Shown one piece after another: positions 55,051 to 64,000 of a stretch of 64,000 bases of DNA. Both the position numbers and the translations under genes were made by a program. The stretch comes from Typha latifolia (Eukaryota > Streptophyta > Magnoliopsida > Poales > Typhaceae), in the NCBI GenBank assembly GCA_019914945.1, contig CM034106.1:2976001-3040000 (forward strand), written 5' to 3'. The notes beneath the pieces were generated by a model. It was not told where the DNA came from, did not search any database, and was given only the letters and a program-made list of their open reading frames with translations. How positions within the stretch are numbered: the stretch's first letter is position 1; every line of letters begins with the position of its first letter.

Positions 55051-55440
55051 TCACTTTGTCATCGCATCTCTTTGTTTCCTTATTTAAATTTCATTCACAT
55101 ACTCTAGAAATCAAAAGTGACGGGTTCGAAACTCTGCAACCACGAAGTGCCAAGGACAATGTTCCCTTCTTGAAACGCAAACGAATACAAGTCCACAATG
55201 ATGTTGTGTCCTTGCTCTTGTATACCGACCTGGCGATACAAGCTCTCCACCTTAAGCTTTGTGCCATCTCCTATAGCTACATCAAACCCCATGGTCGGTT
55301 CAGCATCCAAGCCTAATCTCCTCACTAACCTCTCATCCAAAAAGTTGTGTGTACTCCCCGAATCGATGAGGATATGGACAATACTTTCTAACGAGTCCAT
55401 TTACCCGCAATGTTCTCTGCGTGGAAGTACCCGAATATGT
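55051..55440 (-). pseudogene. GyE protease
   Basis: Minus strand: VHILIDSGSTHNFLDERLVR with intact DSG (55364-55356), GFDVAIGDGTKLKVESLYRQ, IIVDLYSFAFQEGNIVLGTS, then a stop. Frame is disturbed just upstream of the active site. Confidence 0.78.
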
Positions 55441-55930
55441 AATTCATTATGCTATTAGAATATTGATTTTTTGCCTCTCTATCATATATCTACCCTAATC
55501 TCCCTCCTCCCTCTTCACCATCCTTCTTTGGGATCTCGACCACTTCGTTCCCTTCGTCTATATCAATTAATCACATCCACCATCCACCTTTATCTCCATA
55601 ACCATCCATAACCCTAACATCCACTCCACCCGTCACCACCACCATCACCCACGTTATTCCATATTTTCATCCTAGTTTCAGTTGAATCTGCAAAGGGCGT
55701 AAACACCAAAGTTGTAAATTGGGAAGTTGCGAATCCATTCCACTTAGTTTCATAATTTTGGGACCAAAGGAGAATATTTCATGAATATTTTCCTTCCATT
55801 GCGTAGACTGCTTCTTATAATAAATTTAGATCTTAAGGAATTGTTCCGTAGCTGACCTTTTGATACAAATACCCAGCAATTTAGTCTTAGAGCTTATCAA
55901 TTTGGTATTAGAGCTTAACAACTAGTATCA
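55441..55930 (+). repeat. GyF 5' LTR remnant and primer region
   Basis: Matches the GyB LTR from ATTCATTATGC onward; the first ~330 bases with TATA and palindromes are gone. A leader with several TATCAGAG or TATTAGAG copies (55875-55930) follows. Confidence 0.75.
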
Positions 55931-55957
55931 GAGTAGGTGAACCTCAGATCTCCATTA

Positions 55958-57423
55958 ATGGTTGAGACAAGGAAGATGACATCAACAAGAAGACCTATGG
56001 AGAGCATACTGACAAGGGAAGACGCAATCCACGATGACCCTAACCGTGAGGCCGATTCCTTTAGAGCGACCACGGTAGGACCGAGTCAATCAACGTCCAT
56101 GGGTGTGAATATGGGCTTGGCGGATGAACTTAGGGGCATATTCCAAATATTGTTGCATAGAGTTGGCACAATCAAAATGATCACAATGATTTCAAGGAAT
56201 ATGTCATGAACCGATTGGGTTTGTCATCTCCTCAACGACGATCGAAGTTTCAAGAAGGACCAACGGTGGGACCTCATCAAACCGATACCTCACAGGTCCA
56301 GGTGCGTCATGTGAGTGTCAATGATCCCTCTTACCTATGCCTATGCATCATCCCCCACCTCCATTGCAAAACCCAAGACAGACGGTGGTGGAACCCAAGA
56401 GGCATGCAGCATCGATGCACTTCGTCGATGAGGAGGATTGGCACTTTGAGGATGAGGTTGATCCATTTGGAGCTGGTGCTGGACGTGCTCGAGGATTTAG
56501 AGAAGGTAATCAATATGCACAAAGGTTTAGACCTGAACCAAGGATCTTTCGCTAACCCGACAATGCTATTCAGGGGAGAACCGCACGCTTAGACTTTCCA
56601 AAATTCTAAGATGGTGATCCAACGGATTGGGTGTTTCAAGTTGAACAATATTTTGATTGTCAAGATACAGCGGAAGATACAAAGGTCCATATGGCAAGCT
56701 TTCACTTCCAAGGAACGTTATTGCATTGGTATCGATCAATTATTCGTGGTAGAGGATTTAATGGATGGGCTGACTTTTGTAGGAGGATTACATGCTGATT
56801 TGGGACAACGGCATATGAAGATTAGTAGTCGTTGTGAGAGGACGACCGTATTGGAGTACCAAGCTGAGTTTGAGAGAGTTAGTAGTCGTTGTGAGACACA
56901 TTAGCCCGAACCGACATTGACAAGCACATTTGTTTTAGGGCTACGAGAGGAGATATAGGCGGATGTTCGTGCTCTATGTCCTACTAATCTTGAGGAGGCC
57001 TTTGAGAAGGCCGTGAGGATGGAGCAAAAGCATAAGGCTCTAAAGATGGTAGCGAAAACCAATTGGGGCAACTGAGATGGGCGGTTTGCACTTAAAATGC
57101 CAGCTGAAAATTCGGTGGGTTCAAAAACAACGGCTGCGAGTACTAGACCACGGCCACCTTTGAGGTCTTCTTCTGATGTTAGAGGAGGCACAAGACTTCC
57201 CATTCAAACTCTCACACCTGCCCAGGTGGAGGAGCAAAGAGCAAAGGGCTTTTGCTTTCGATGTGATGAGCATTTCATCCCCGATCAACGGTGTTCTAAA
57301 CCGATTGGGAGTGTGATGCTCATCGATGATCTTGAGGAGGATGATGAGGTTGTTGATGATGGAGAGTGTCCAGAGGAGGTCCATGAGGAGGCCATTGTGG
57401 AGGGTGTGGAGGAAGATATCTAA
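55958..57423 (+). pseudogene. GyF gag
   Basis: ATG at 55958: MVETRKMTSTRRPMESILTR, SMGVNMGLADELRGIFQILL. A one-base loss near 56170 shifts frame to MNRLGLSSPQRRSKFQEGPT. Core: DPTDWVFQVEQYFDCQDTAE, SFHFQGTLLHWYRSIIRG, later TPAQVEEQRAKGFCFRCDEH (CX2C knuckle, 57240-57290) and acidic linker ECPEEVHEEA ending TAA-type stop at 57421. A short segment near 56825-56895 is repeated (GTCGTTGTGAGA twice). Confidence 0.8.
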
Positions 57424-57435
57424 GCTAAAATATCG

Positions 57436-57780
57436 ATGCATGTATATTCGAGTACTTCCGCGCGGAGGACATTACGGGTTGACGGACTTGTTAGAAAGCA
57501 TTGTGTGCACATCCTCATTGATTCGGGGACTACACACAACTTTCTAGATGAGAGGTTAGTGATGAGATTGGGTTTGGATGTCGAACTGACCACGGGATCT
57601 AACGTTGCTATTGGAGATAGCACGAAGCTTAAGGCAGAGAGCTTGTGTCGTTGGGTTGGTATACAGGTACAAAGACATGATATCATTGTGGACATGTATC
57701 TGTTGGCGCTAAGTGGAGCGGACATTGTCCTTGGTACTCAGTTATTACAGAGTTTGGGTTCCGTCACATTTAATTTTTGA
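57436..57780 (+). pseudogene. GyF protease
   Basis: RTLRVDGLVRKHCVHILIDS, DSGT active site intact (57520-57531), THNFLDERLVMRLGLD, VGIQVQRHDIIVDMYLLALS, GADIVLGTQLLQSLGS. Open for 114 codons in one frame; it is the best-kept protease here, but isolated from gag and RT by stops. Confidence 0.8.
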
Positions 57781-57839
57781 AGCATGTGGATGAAATTTAA
57801 GCAAGGAAACAAAGATGTGTAGCTTGATGGCGTTCGGTC

Positions 57840-59410
57840 TTCACCAATCCTTCCGATGCAGCCTATGGTGGGACTCCCTTGCACGAGTGATTTGGCCTAT
57901 CTTTTTTAGTTAGGACCAGTAGGAGATGAGCCTCAAATGAGTTCACATACTACCATTGAATTGTCTAATTTATTAGATAACTTTTCTGGACTATTTCAAG
58001 AGCCACAGGAGTTGCCACCAAGGAGAGCGGTAGACCATCGCAAAGAGATTGTACCCGGGGCCGCACCGGCAAACGTGAGGCCATATCGGTATCCACATGT
58101 GCAAAAAGAAGTTATCTCCAAAATGACAGCTGAGATATTGGAGCAAGACCTCATACAACTAAAGGATAGGACATTGAATTTTTGTGTAAACTATCGGGCA
58201 CTAAATACTATTACCGTCAAGGACCGGTATCCTATTCTGGTTATAGAGGAGTTGCTGGACGAGCTTGCTGGGGCGACTATATTTAGGAAGCTTCACTTGA
58301 GAGCCGGGTATCATCAAATTAGAGTTCACCTAGCGGATGTGCACAAAACTGCATTTTAGACTTCGGACGGGCATTTTGAGTTCCGAGTGATGCCTTTTGG
58401 TCTCACCAATGCTCCAGCTACCTTTCAAGGCCTCACGAATGATATACTTCGGCATCTCTTTGCGACGGTATGTTTTGGTATTTTTTGACGACATTTTGGT
58501 GTATAGCAGGACTAAATTGGAGCATTGGAGGCATTTGGAGGATGTGCTGAATTTGTTGAAGCAAAACCAATTGAAGATCAAGAAGTCCAAATGCCTATGG
58601 GGAGTACCACAAGTGGAGTATTTAGGCCACATCATTTCAGCAGATGGTGTAGCGGCGGATCCTCATAAGGTTGCATGCATGACCGCTTGGCCTATTCCTA
58701 CTACTACCACCAGATTGAGAGGATTTTTGGGGCTGATTGAATATTATCGATGATTCATAGCCGGATGTGGCAAGATTGCTGCTCCTCTCACTTCTTTATT
58801 GAAGAATGACTCTTTTAGATGGACGGGTGATGCCACTATAGCCTTTAAGAAAATTGAAAACAGTAATGACGACGACGCCCATTTTAGCACTACCGGGCTT
58901 CACCAAAGAGTTATTAGTGGAATGTGATGCGTTGGCAGTTGGCATAGGAGCTATACTAATGCAAGGAGGACATCCCATTTCCTATCTTAGTAAGGCTTTG
59001 TCACAAAAATCTCACCAATTATCGACTTATGAGAGAGAGATGTTGGCAATTCTACATGCGGTGACAAAGTGGAGGCCTTATTTGATCGGTAGACGATTCA
59101 TTATCTGAACCGATCAAAAGAGCCTTCCATACTTTATAGGACAGCATATACACACTCCGGCACAGCAGATATGGGTTACAAAATTGCTGGGATATGATTA
59201 TGAAATCAAATACAAGAAGGGAACGGAAAATAGAGCGGCGGATGCACTATCGCGCCAACCCGACACCGCCGAGCTTGCAGCCTATTCTTCTCCTACCTTT
59301 CTCTTCCTTGACGAGCTAAGGTATGCATATACATCTGACCCAGATATTTTAAGATTGCTGCAGGAGGTGATGGATGATCCGGAGCGCCATCTAGAGTTGG
59401 AGAATTGAGA
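57840..59410 (+). pseudogene. GyF reverse transcriptase and RNase H
   Basis: TTIELSNLLDNFSGLFQEPQ, PYRYPHVQKEVISKMTAEIL; then LIQLKDRTLNFCVNYRALN shows an in-frame loss of ~17 residues. GYHQIRVHLADVHKTAF-stop, [13 protein letters not shown], frameshift, catalytic FFDD at 58481-58492. RNase H: VECDALAVGIGAILMQGGHP, LSKALSQKSHQLSTYEREML, a stop after RRFII, then GYDYEIKYKKGTENRAADAL. Confidence 0.85.
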
Positions 59411-60325
59411 TGGTTTGTTGCTAGATTGTGGATGCATTCGGGTGCCTACAAATAATGGATTGCGGCAGAAATTGTTGGAGCACTTCCACCAAACTCTAAA
59501 GGCTGGTCATGAGGGTGTCTTGAGGACTTATAGGAGGATATCTCAGAGTTGCACGTGGCTTGGATTGAGGCGGGATGTGAGGAGTTTTGTCTGTGCTTGC
59601 AAAGTCTGTCAAAGGGCTAAGACAACTACATTGAAACTGGCCGAATTACTATAGCATTTACTTATACCGGACCGTGTTTAGGAAGACATTTATATGGATT
59701 TCATAGAGGGTCCTCCGCTAGTACGTGGTTATTCTTTTATCTTTGTGGTGGTTGACAGATTGAGCAAGTATGCGCACTTTTCAGCATTGTAACATCCGTT
59801 TTCAGCCAAGTTGGTGGCTGAAATTTTTGTTAGAGATGCTGCTCGGTTACATGGCATGCCACACACGATTGTCTCGGATCGTGATCGTGTATTAATGAGC
59901 GACTTTTGGACGGAATTTTTCAGATTGCAGGGGACTCGATTGAACTTTAGTTCAGCCTACCATCCATAAACGAACAGCCAAACTGAGGTGGTCAATCGAG
60001 GCATTGAGCAGTACTTAAGGTGCTTTGTTAGAGAGATGTAGAGACGATGGTAGGAGTTCTTACCATGGGTGGAGTAGTCCTACAACACCGCCTACCATAG
60101 CAGCATTGGCATGACTCGATTTGAGGTGGTGTATAGATGCACGGCTCTGACGTTATGCGCTTATGATACAGTGGCATCGGCAGAGCAGACGGAGGTGGAC
60201 GTAGCATTGATGGATAGGGACGCCATATTGAGGAGGTTGCGTGCTCATCTTAAACTTGCTTAAAACCGCATGAAGCAAGTTTATAATCGTAGCATTCGGG
60301 AATAGGAGTTCGACATCGGCAGTTG
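59411..60325 (+). pseudogene. GyF integrase
   Basis: HHCC: LEHFHQTLKAGHEGVLRTYR, CKVCQRAKTTT. Core: YMDFIEGPPLVRGYSFIFVV (Asp), LSKYAHFSAL, TIVSDRDRVLMSDFWTEFF (Asp), NSQTEVVNRGIEQYLRCF (Glu), SYNTAYHSSIGMTRFEVVY, HLKLAxNRMKQVY. All three catalytic acids are present. Stops replace Gln at several points (HP-stop-TN, LA-stop-NR), fitting C-to-T change of CAG/CAA. Confidence 0.85.
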
Positions 60326-60770
60326 GGTGTTTGTGAAGGTGCAACTGTATCAACAGGTGACCTTGCATCCGATGCGTAATCAAAAGTTAGCTCATCACTA
60401 TTTTGGTCTATTTCGGGTGTTAGAGCGTATTGGACTAGTTGCATATCATTTGGAGCTGCTGAAAGGGTTGAGAGTGCATCTTGCCTTTCATGTTTCATTA
60501 TTGAGGGAGCGGATTGGAGATCATGAGGTCGTTGGACTAGTTCTACTAGAGTCATTGGAGGAGATAGAGATTGAAGAGCCAGTTCTACCGGAGCCAGTTC
60601 GTGTACTTGCTAGGCGTCGATGACGACATGGTACCAGATTGGAGATGGAGATTCTAGTCGAGTGGTTTGGCAAGCCATCTGATGAGAAAACATGGGAGTT
60701 TCTCTCTGATATTTTGGAGCGTTTTCCTAACTTTTCACCTTGAGGGCAAGGTGGGGGAAGCGTGGTAGGC
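60326..60770 (+). pseudogene. GyF integrase tail, chromodomain and PPT
   Basis: FVKVQLYQQVTLHPMRNQKL, YFGLFRVLERIGLVAYHLEL, then RVLARRR-stop-RHGTRLEMEILVEWFGK and PSDEKTWEFLSDILERFPNF, a chromodomain. The end overlaps the PPT GAGGGCAAGGTGGGGGAAGC at 60741-60770. Confidence 0.8.
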
Positions 60771-61563
60771 TGATACACTTAGTTAGGATCTTTTGTTATT
60801 GCATTAGTTGTTTATTTTCAATAAAATAAAATTCCTGTAGATCACGTTCGAACGCCCTTGTGAACGCCTGCATCAGGTTCGCAAATATAGAGAAAGCATA
60901 TTGTGCATTCGAACGTGGTTGGGCGAGTTCGAATGCCCGCATCACGTTCGTACATACAGAGAACACCTTTTGTGCGTTCGAACGGGATTGGAGAGAATCC
61001 TATAGAATTAGGGTTACCTATTGTTATGAGGACTTGTTGACTAGTATCTATAAATATGTGGTTGCCACCTATCTTCTCTCTAGACTCTCTCCCTTCTCCC
61101 TCTTCACCATTCTTCCACCTCTACTATTGGCAAGGTTTCTCCTAACTTCTAATCTCCCTCGACTATCGAGTCACCCCTCTTCTTTGGGATCTCGATCACT
61201 TCATTCCCTTCATCTATATCTCTTAGGCGCATCCACCATCCACCTTCATCTCTATACCCATCCATAACCCTAACATGCACTCCACCCGTCACCACCACCA
61301 TCACCCACGTTATTTCGTGTTTACGTCCTAGTTGCAGTTCGAATCTGCGAAGGACGTGAATACAAATTTTATAGATTAGGAAGTCACTAATCTAATCCAC
61401 TTGGTTTCGTAATTTTTTAACTACACGAATATTTTCCCACGGTTGCGTGGACTAAATTCTGCTATAAATTCAAATTTTAAGGAATTATTCCATAGCCGAC
61501 CTATTAGTACAAGAATCCATTAATTTGGTATCAAAGCCTATCATCTGGTATCAAAGCCTATCA
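60771..61563 (+). repeat. GyF 3' LTR
   Basis: TGATACACTT to about CCTATCA (61563; an alternative end is 61543). Palindrome-rich region 60845-60990 with CACGTTCGTACATACAGAGA, then TATAAATATG near 61048. The second half (from 61168) recurs at 62974. Confidence 0.8.
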
Positions 61564-61770
61564 CATTCATCTATAGACTTTAAAAAGACTCGCATTCTAG
61601 CTTTTCAATATGGATAATTAGATTCATCAAACAAAGGAGGTCTAATAGTTGACTGCTCTTCCTTAGGAAGAATCCATATTCCAAAAGTAAGATATTCCTG
61701 CTCTGATACCAATTGAAAGAAAATTATATGGCAAACCCTAATCTCAACTTTATGACTTTTAACGAGTAAA
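61168..61770. repeat. ~600-bp block, duplicated at 62974-63590
   Basis: Holds the last ~400 bases of the GyF LTR plus the Co6 copia fragment. The copy at 62974-63590 differs mostly by transitions, roughly 97% identical by eye. Co7 lies between the copies. Confidence 0.85.
61564..61770 (-). pseudogene. Co6: start of copia gag and LTR edge (second copia family)
   Basis: Minus strand: primer site CAATTGGTATCAGAGCAGG, then a gag start with EEQSTIRPPLFDESNY and ARMRVFLKSID. It resembles the Co1 to Co5 gag start (PPILDGSNYGYWKARMRA) but is clearly a different family. To the right are ~50 bases of its LTR. Confidence 0.7.
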
Positions 61771-62970
61771 CTTGGTATTCAACATGAGTTTTCAACTCCT
61801 ATAACTCCACAACAGAACGGGATTGTTGAAAGAAAGAACCGAGTTGTGCAGGAAATGGCTAGAACTCCTATGAGTACAACTACCAAACTAGGTAAGGATA
61901 TTTCAGGAAAAAGTGTTGATCAGACACTGTATAGGAGCATGATTGGTAGTCTTTTGTACTTAACTACTAGTAGACCAGACATTACATTAAGTGTCGGTGT
62001 GTGTGCTAGGTTTCAGTCTGAACCTAAGGAGACACATTTGTTTGCTGTGAAACATATCATAAAATATATCGGTGGCACAATTGACTTAGCTATCTGGTTT
62101 ACGTATGACTCGGGAGCTATCATATCTGGATACACGGATTCTGATTGGGCAGGTTCATGTGATGATAGAAAAAGTACCTCAGGTGGATGTTTTTATATTG
62201 GAAACAATCTGGTTGCTTGGCAGAGTAAGAAACAAAACTCGATATCTTTATCTACTATGGAGGCCGAGTATATTGCAGCGGGAAGTTGTTGTTCTCAGTT
62301 TCTATGGATGAAACAGATAGTCAAAGATTACGGCATTGAATAAGATACTATGGTGCTTTATTGTGAAAACATGAGTGCTATTAATATTTTAAAAAATCTT
62401 GTTCAACACTCACGTACAAAGCATATTGATATCCGACATCATTTTATACGCGAGTTAGTTGAAGACAAAACAATAGCACTAGAACATGTTGAGACGGAGA
62501 AACAGTTGGGTGATCTATTTACAAAACCTTTGGATTTACAGAGATTTGAGTATCTTCGTACTTCTTTAGGGATTTGTGCTTTGGATTGATTTTTTTTTGG
62601 TTTGGTTTGCGTGTTTTTTTTATTATTTCTTTTCGTTTCCTTTTAGGTTTTCTTTACTCCGAACTTTTCTTTGGTTTTAGTTTCAGATTTGTCAATTTGT
62701 CACAAAAAAAAAATTGATACACTCCTAGATTCAATAATATACTCTTGACATATAAATATGATTTTTCTCTTGATTATGAGTTATGATAGTCAATTCTGTC
62801 ATCTTGCAGTATATTATATCATTTCTGATTTGTTCACTCTCTTGACTTCTATGATAATTAAACTAAATTTAATGCACTCATAACGTGTGTATATTATTGA
62901 GTGAGCATGACATCATGAATTTTTTTTTAAATAGCTCACTATTGACGTTGATTTGCACAGTTTTTTAAAT
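61771..62970 (+). pseudogene. Co7: copia integrase scrap joined to RNase H
   Basis: TPQQNGIVERKNRVVQEMAR (integrase, 61795-61863) is joined in frame to TPMSTTTKLGKDISGKSVDQ (61866 onward), deleting RT. SMIGSLLYLTTSRPDITLSV, DSDWAGSCDDRKSTSGG and LSTMEAEYIAAGSCC (E kept) follow; a TAA after DYGIE, then YCENMSAIN with the third acid changed D to E. Ends GDLFTKPLDLQRFEYLRTSL at 62588, then 3' region to 62970. Confidence 0.83.
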
Positions 62971-62973
62971 AGC

Positions 62974-63590
62974 TCCCTCGACTATTGAGTCACCCCTCTT
63001 ATTTGGGATCTCAATCACTTCATTCCCTTCGTCTATATCCCTTAGGCGCATCCACCATCCACTTTCATCTCTATACCCATCCATAACCCTAACATGCACT
63101 CCACCCGTCACCACCACCATCACCCACGTTATTTCGTGTTTACGTCCTAGTTGCAGTTCGAACCTGCGAAGGACGTAAATACAAATTTTATAGATCAGGA
63201 AGTTACTAATCTAATCCACTTGGTTTCGTAATTTTTTAACTACACGAATATTTTTCCATGGTTGCGCGGATTAAATTCTGCTATAAATTCAGATTTTAAG
63301 GAATTATTCCGTAGCCGACCTATTAGTACAAGAATCTATCAATTTGGTATCAGAGCCTATCATCTGGTATCAAAGCCTATCACATTCATCTATAGACTTT
63401 AAAAAGACTCGCATTCTAGCTTTACAATATGGATAATTAGATTCATCAAACAAAGGAGGTCTAATAGTTGAATGCCCTTCCTTAGGAAGAATCCATATTC
63501 CAAAAGTAAGATAATCCTGCTCTGATACCAATTGAAAGAAAATTCTATGGCAAACCCTAATCTCAACTTTATGACTTTTAACGAGTAAAC
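62974..63590. repeat. Second copy of the LTR/copia-gag block
   Basis: Begins CTCCCTCGACTATTGAGTCA and continues through gypsy LTR end to the copia gag start (63367-63530). The join on the left repeats TTTTTTAAATAGCTC of the Co7 3' region. Confidence 0.85.
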
Positions 63591-64000
63591 TTGATGAAAA
63601 ATAATGAAATTTAACCAGTAAGCATTGCAAACACGCAAGATTTACGTGGAAAACCCCAAACTAAGGTAAAAACTACGAATCCTTTTTGCTAAGATCAAAC
63701 CATCCACTAACCAAAACTAAGTATAAGAACTGCTTATATATTACCGGTTGAATCCACAACTATATTTGAAGATCTCTTGTTCACTAGACCCCGCGATGTG
63801 TTGCTTCTAGCAGTTAGTTGATTGCACTGATCTCTTTGACCCTTGAGATCGAACGAATTTTGCCTTAGTAACCCTTGAGACAAGTTGTAGAATGTTGCAA
63901 AGATCGAGAACAATCTTTGAACATTCAAAATCTTTAGCTTTTTGATCAATGAAGAATTTACACCCAAATCTTTGCTAAAGCTTCAATTCGCGTTCTTCAA
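63367..64000 (-). mobile_element. Co8: 5' end of a second copia family (LTR and gag start)
   Basis: Minus strand: LTR from beyond the right edge to TTTTCTTTCA near 63539 (AGGGTTTGCCATAGAATTTT close to its end), primer site CAATTGGTATCAGAGCAGG, then gag start WILPKEGHSTIRPPLFDESN, YPYCKARMRVFLKSIDE, cut off at 63367. Only ~460 bases of LTR are visible; no palindromes occur in it. Confidence 0.7.

Larger units (their letters stand above)
52557..55440 (-). mobile_element. GyE: minus-strand gypsy (GyB family), RT deleted
   Basis: Minus-strand order: protease (55440-55051), RNase H end and integrase (55050-53640), chromodomain region, PPT, 3' LTR (53367-52557). RT is lost between protease and RNase H. 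The LTR lacks its last ~60 bases at the Co5 joint; the gag side ends against the GyF LTR at 55440. Confidence 0.83.
55441..61563 (+). mobile_element. GyF: most complete gypsy copy (5' LTR truncated)
   Basis: Partial 5' LTR, gag, protease, RT, RNase H, integrase, chromodomain, PPT and 3' LTR in chromovirus order over 6.1 kb. Multiple stops and frameshifts. Abuts GyE head to head at 55440 and copia Co6 at 61564. It is the best reference for GyB, GyC and GyE, which share LTR and coding sequence. Confidence 0.87.

Noticed and set aside
1..64000. tRNA, rRNA or snoRNA genes
   Set aside because: None recognised; TGGTATCAGAGC matches are retrotransposon primer sites, not tRNA genes.

Overview
This 64-kb window is plant nuclear DNA (flowering plant; nothing visible fixes the order or species). 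It is almost entirely transposable elements in nested, truncated and chimeric arrangements. I see one convincing host gene: a small secreted-peptide precursor of the PAMP-induced secreted peptide (PIP/PIP-like) type at 31783-32043, minus strand.

Layout, using local names. 1-1581: 3' part of an L1-type LINE. 2069-2629: non-autonomous DNA element with long terminal inverted repeats. 3140-4610: old LTR of a TGTAAC-type gypsy family. 4886-7044: minus-strand gypsy remnant GyA, holding a solo LTR (5760-6581, duplication GTCTT). 7045-11205: plus-strand chromovirus-type gypsy GyB, fused tail to tail to minus-strand copia Co1 (11206-16211). Co1 carries an inserted gypsy LTR plus leader (11857-12691). 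18234-29624: miniature LTR element (MiniLTR) whose 5' LTR was split by a 1.9-kb solo LTR (SoloB, 19413-29066, duplication CCTAC), itself split by Sirevirus-like copia Co2 (19759-27492). 30360-32963: old copia solo LTR and the PIP-like gene. 32964-44739: minus-strand copia Co3, interrupted by the young, pol-less copia Co4 (37189-43273). 44740-61563: truncated gypsy elements GyC, GyD, GyE, GyF with copia gag fragment Co5 between GyD and GyE. 61564-64000: copia fragments Co6, Co7, Co8 and a duplicated gypsy-LTR/copia-gag block.

How the parts work. Chromovirus-type gypsy elements normally encode gag, protease, reverse transcriptase, RNase H, integrase and a C-terminal chromodomain; here every copy has stops, frameshifts or deletions. 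The main copia family looks like a Sirevirus: tRNA-Met-type primer binding site, CCHC gag with a coiled-coil region, several polypurine tracts before the 3' LTR, and an extra ORF after pol. That ORF lies behind its own promoter-like block. The most unusual feature is a short palindrome, GCGTTCGAACGC, arrayed upstream of TATA boxes in the copia LTRs, upstream of the extra copia ORF, and in the LTRs of unrelated gypsy elements. The youngest-looking element, Co4, has near-identical LTRs but only gag, so it was presumably mobilised in trans.
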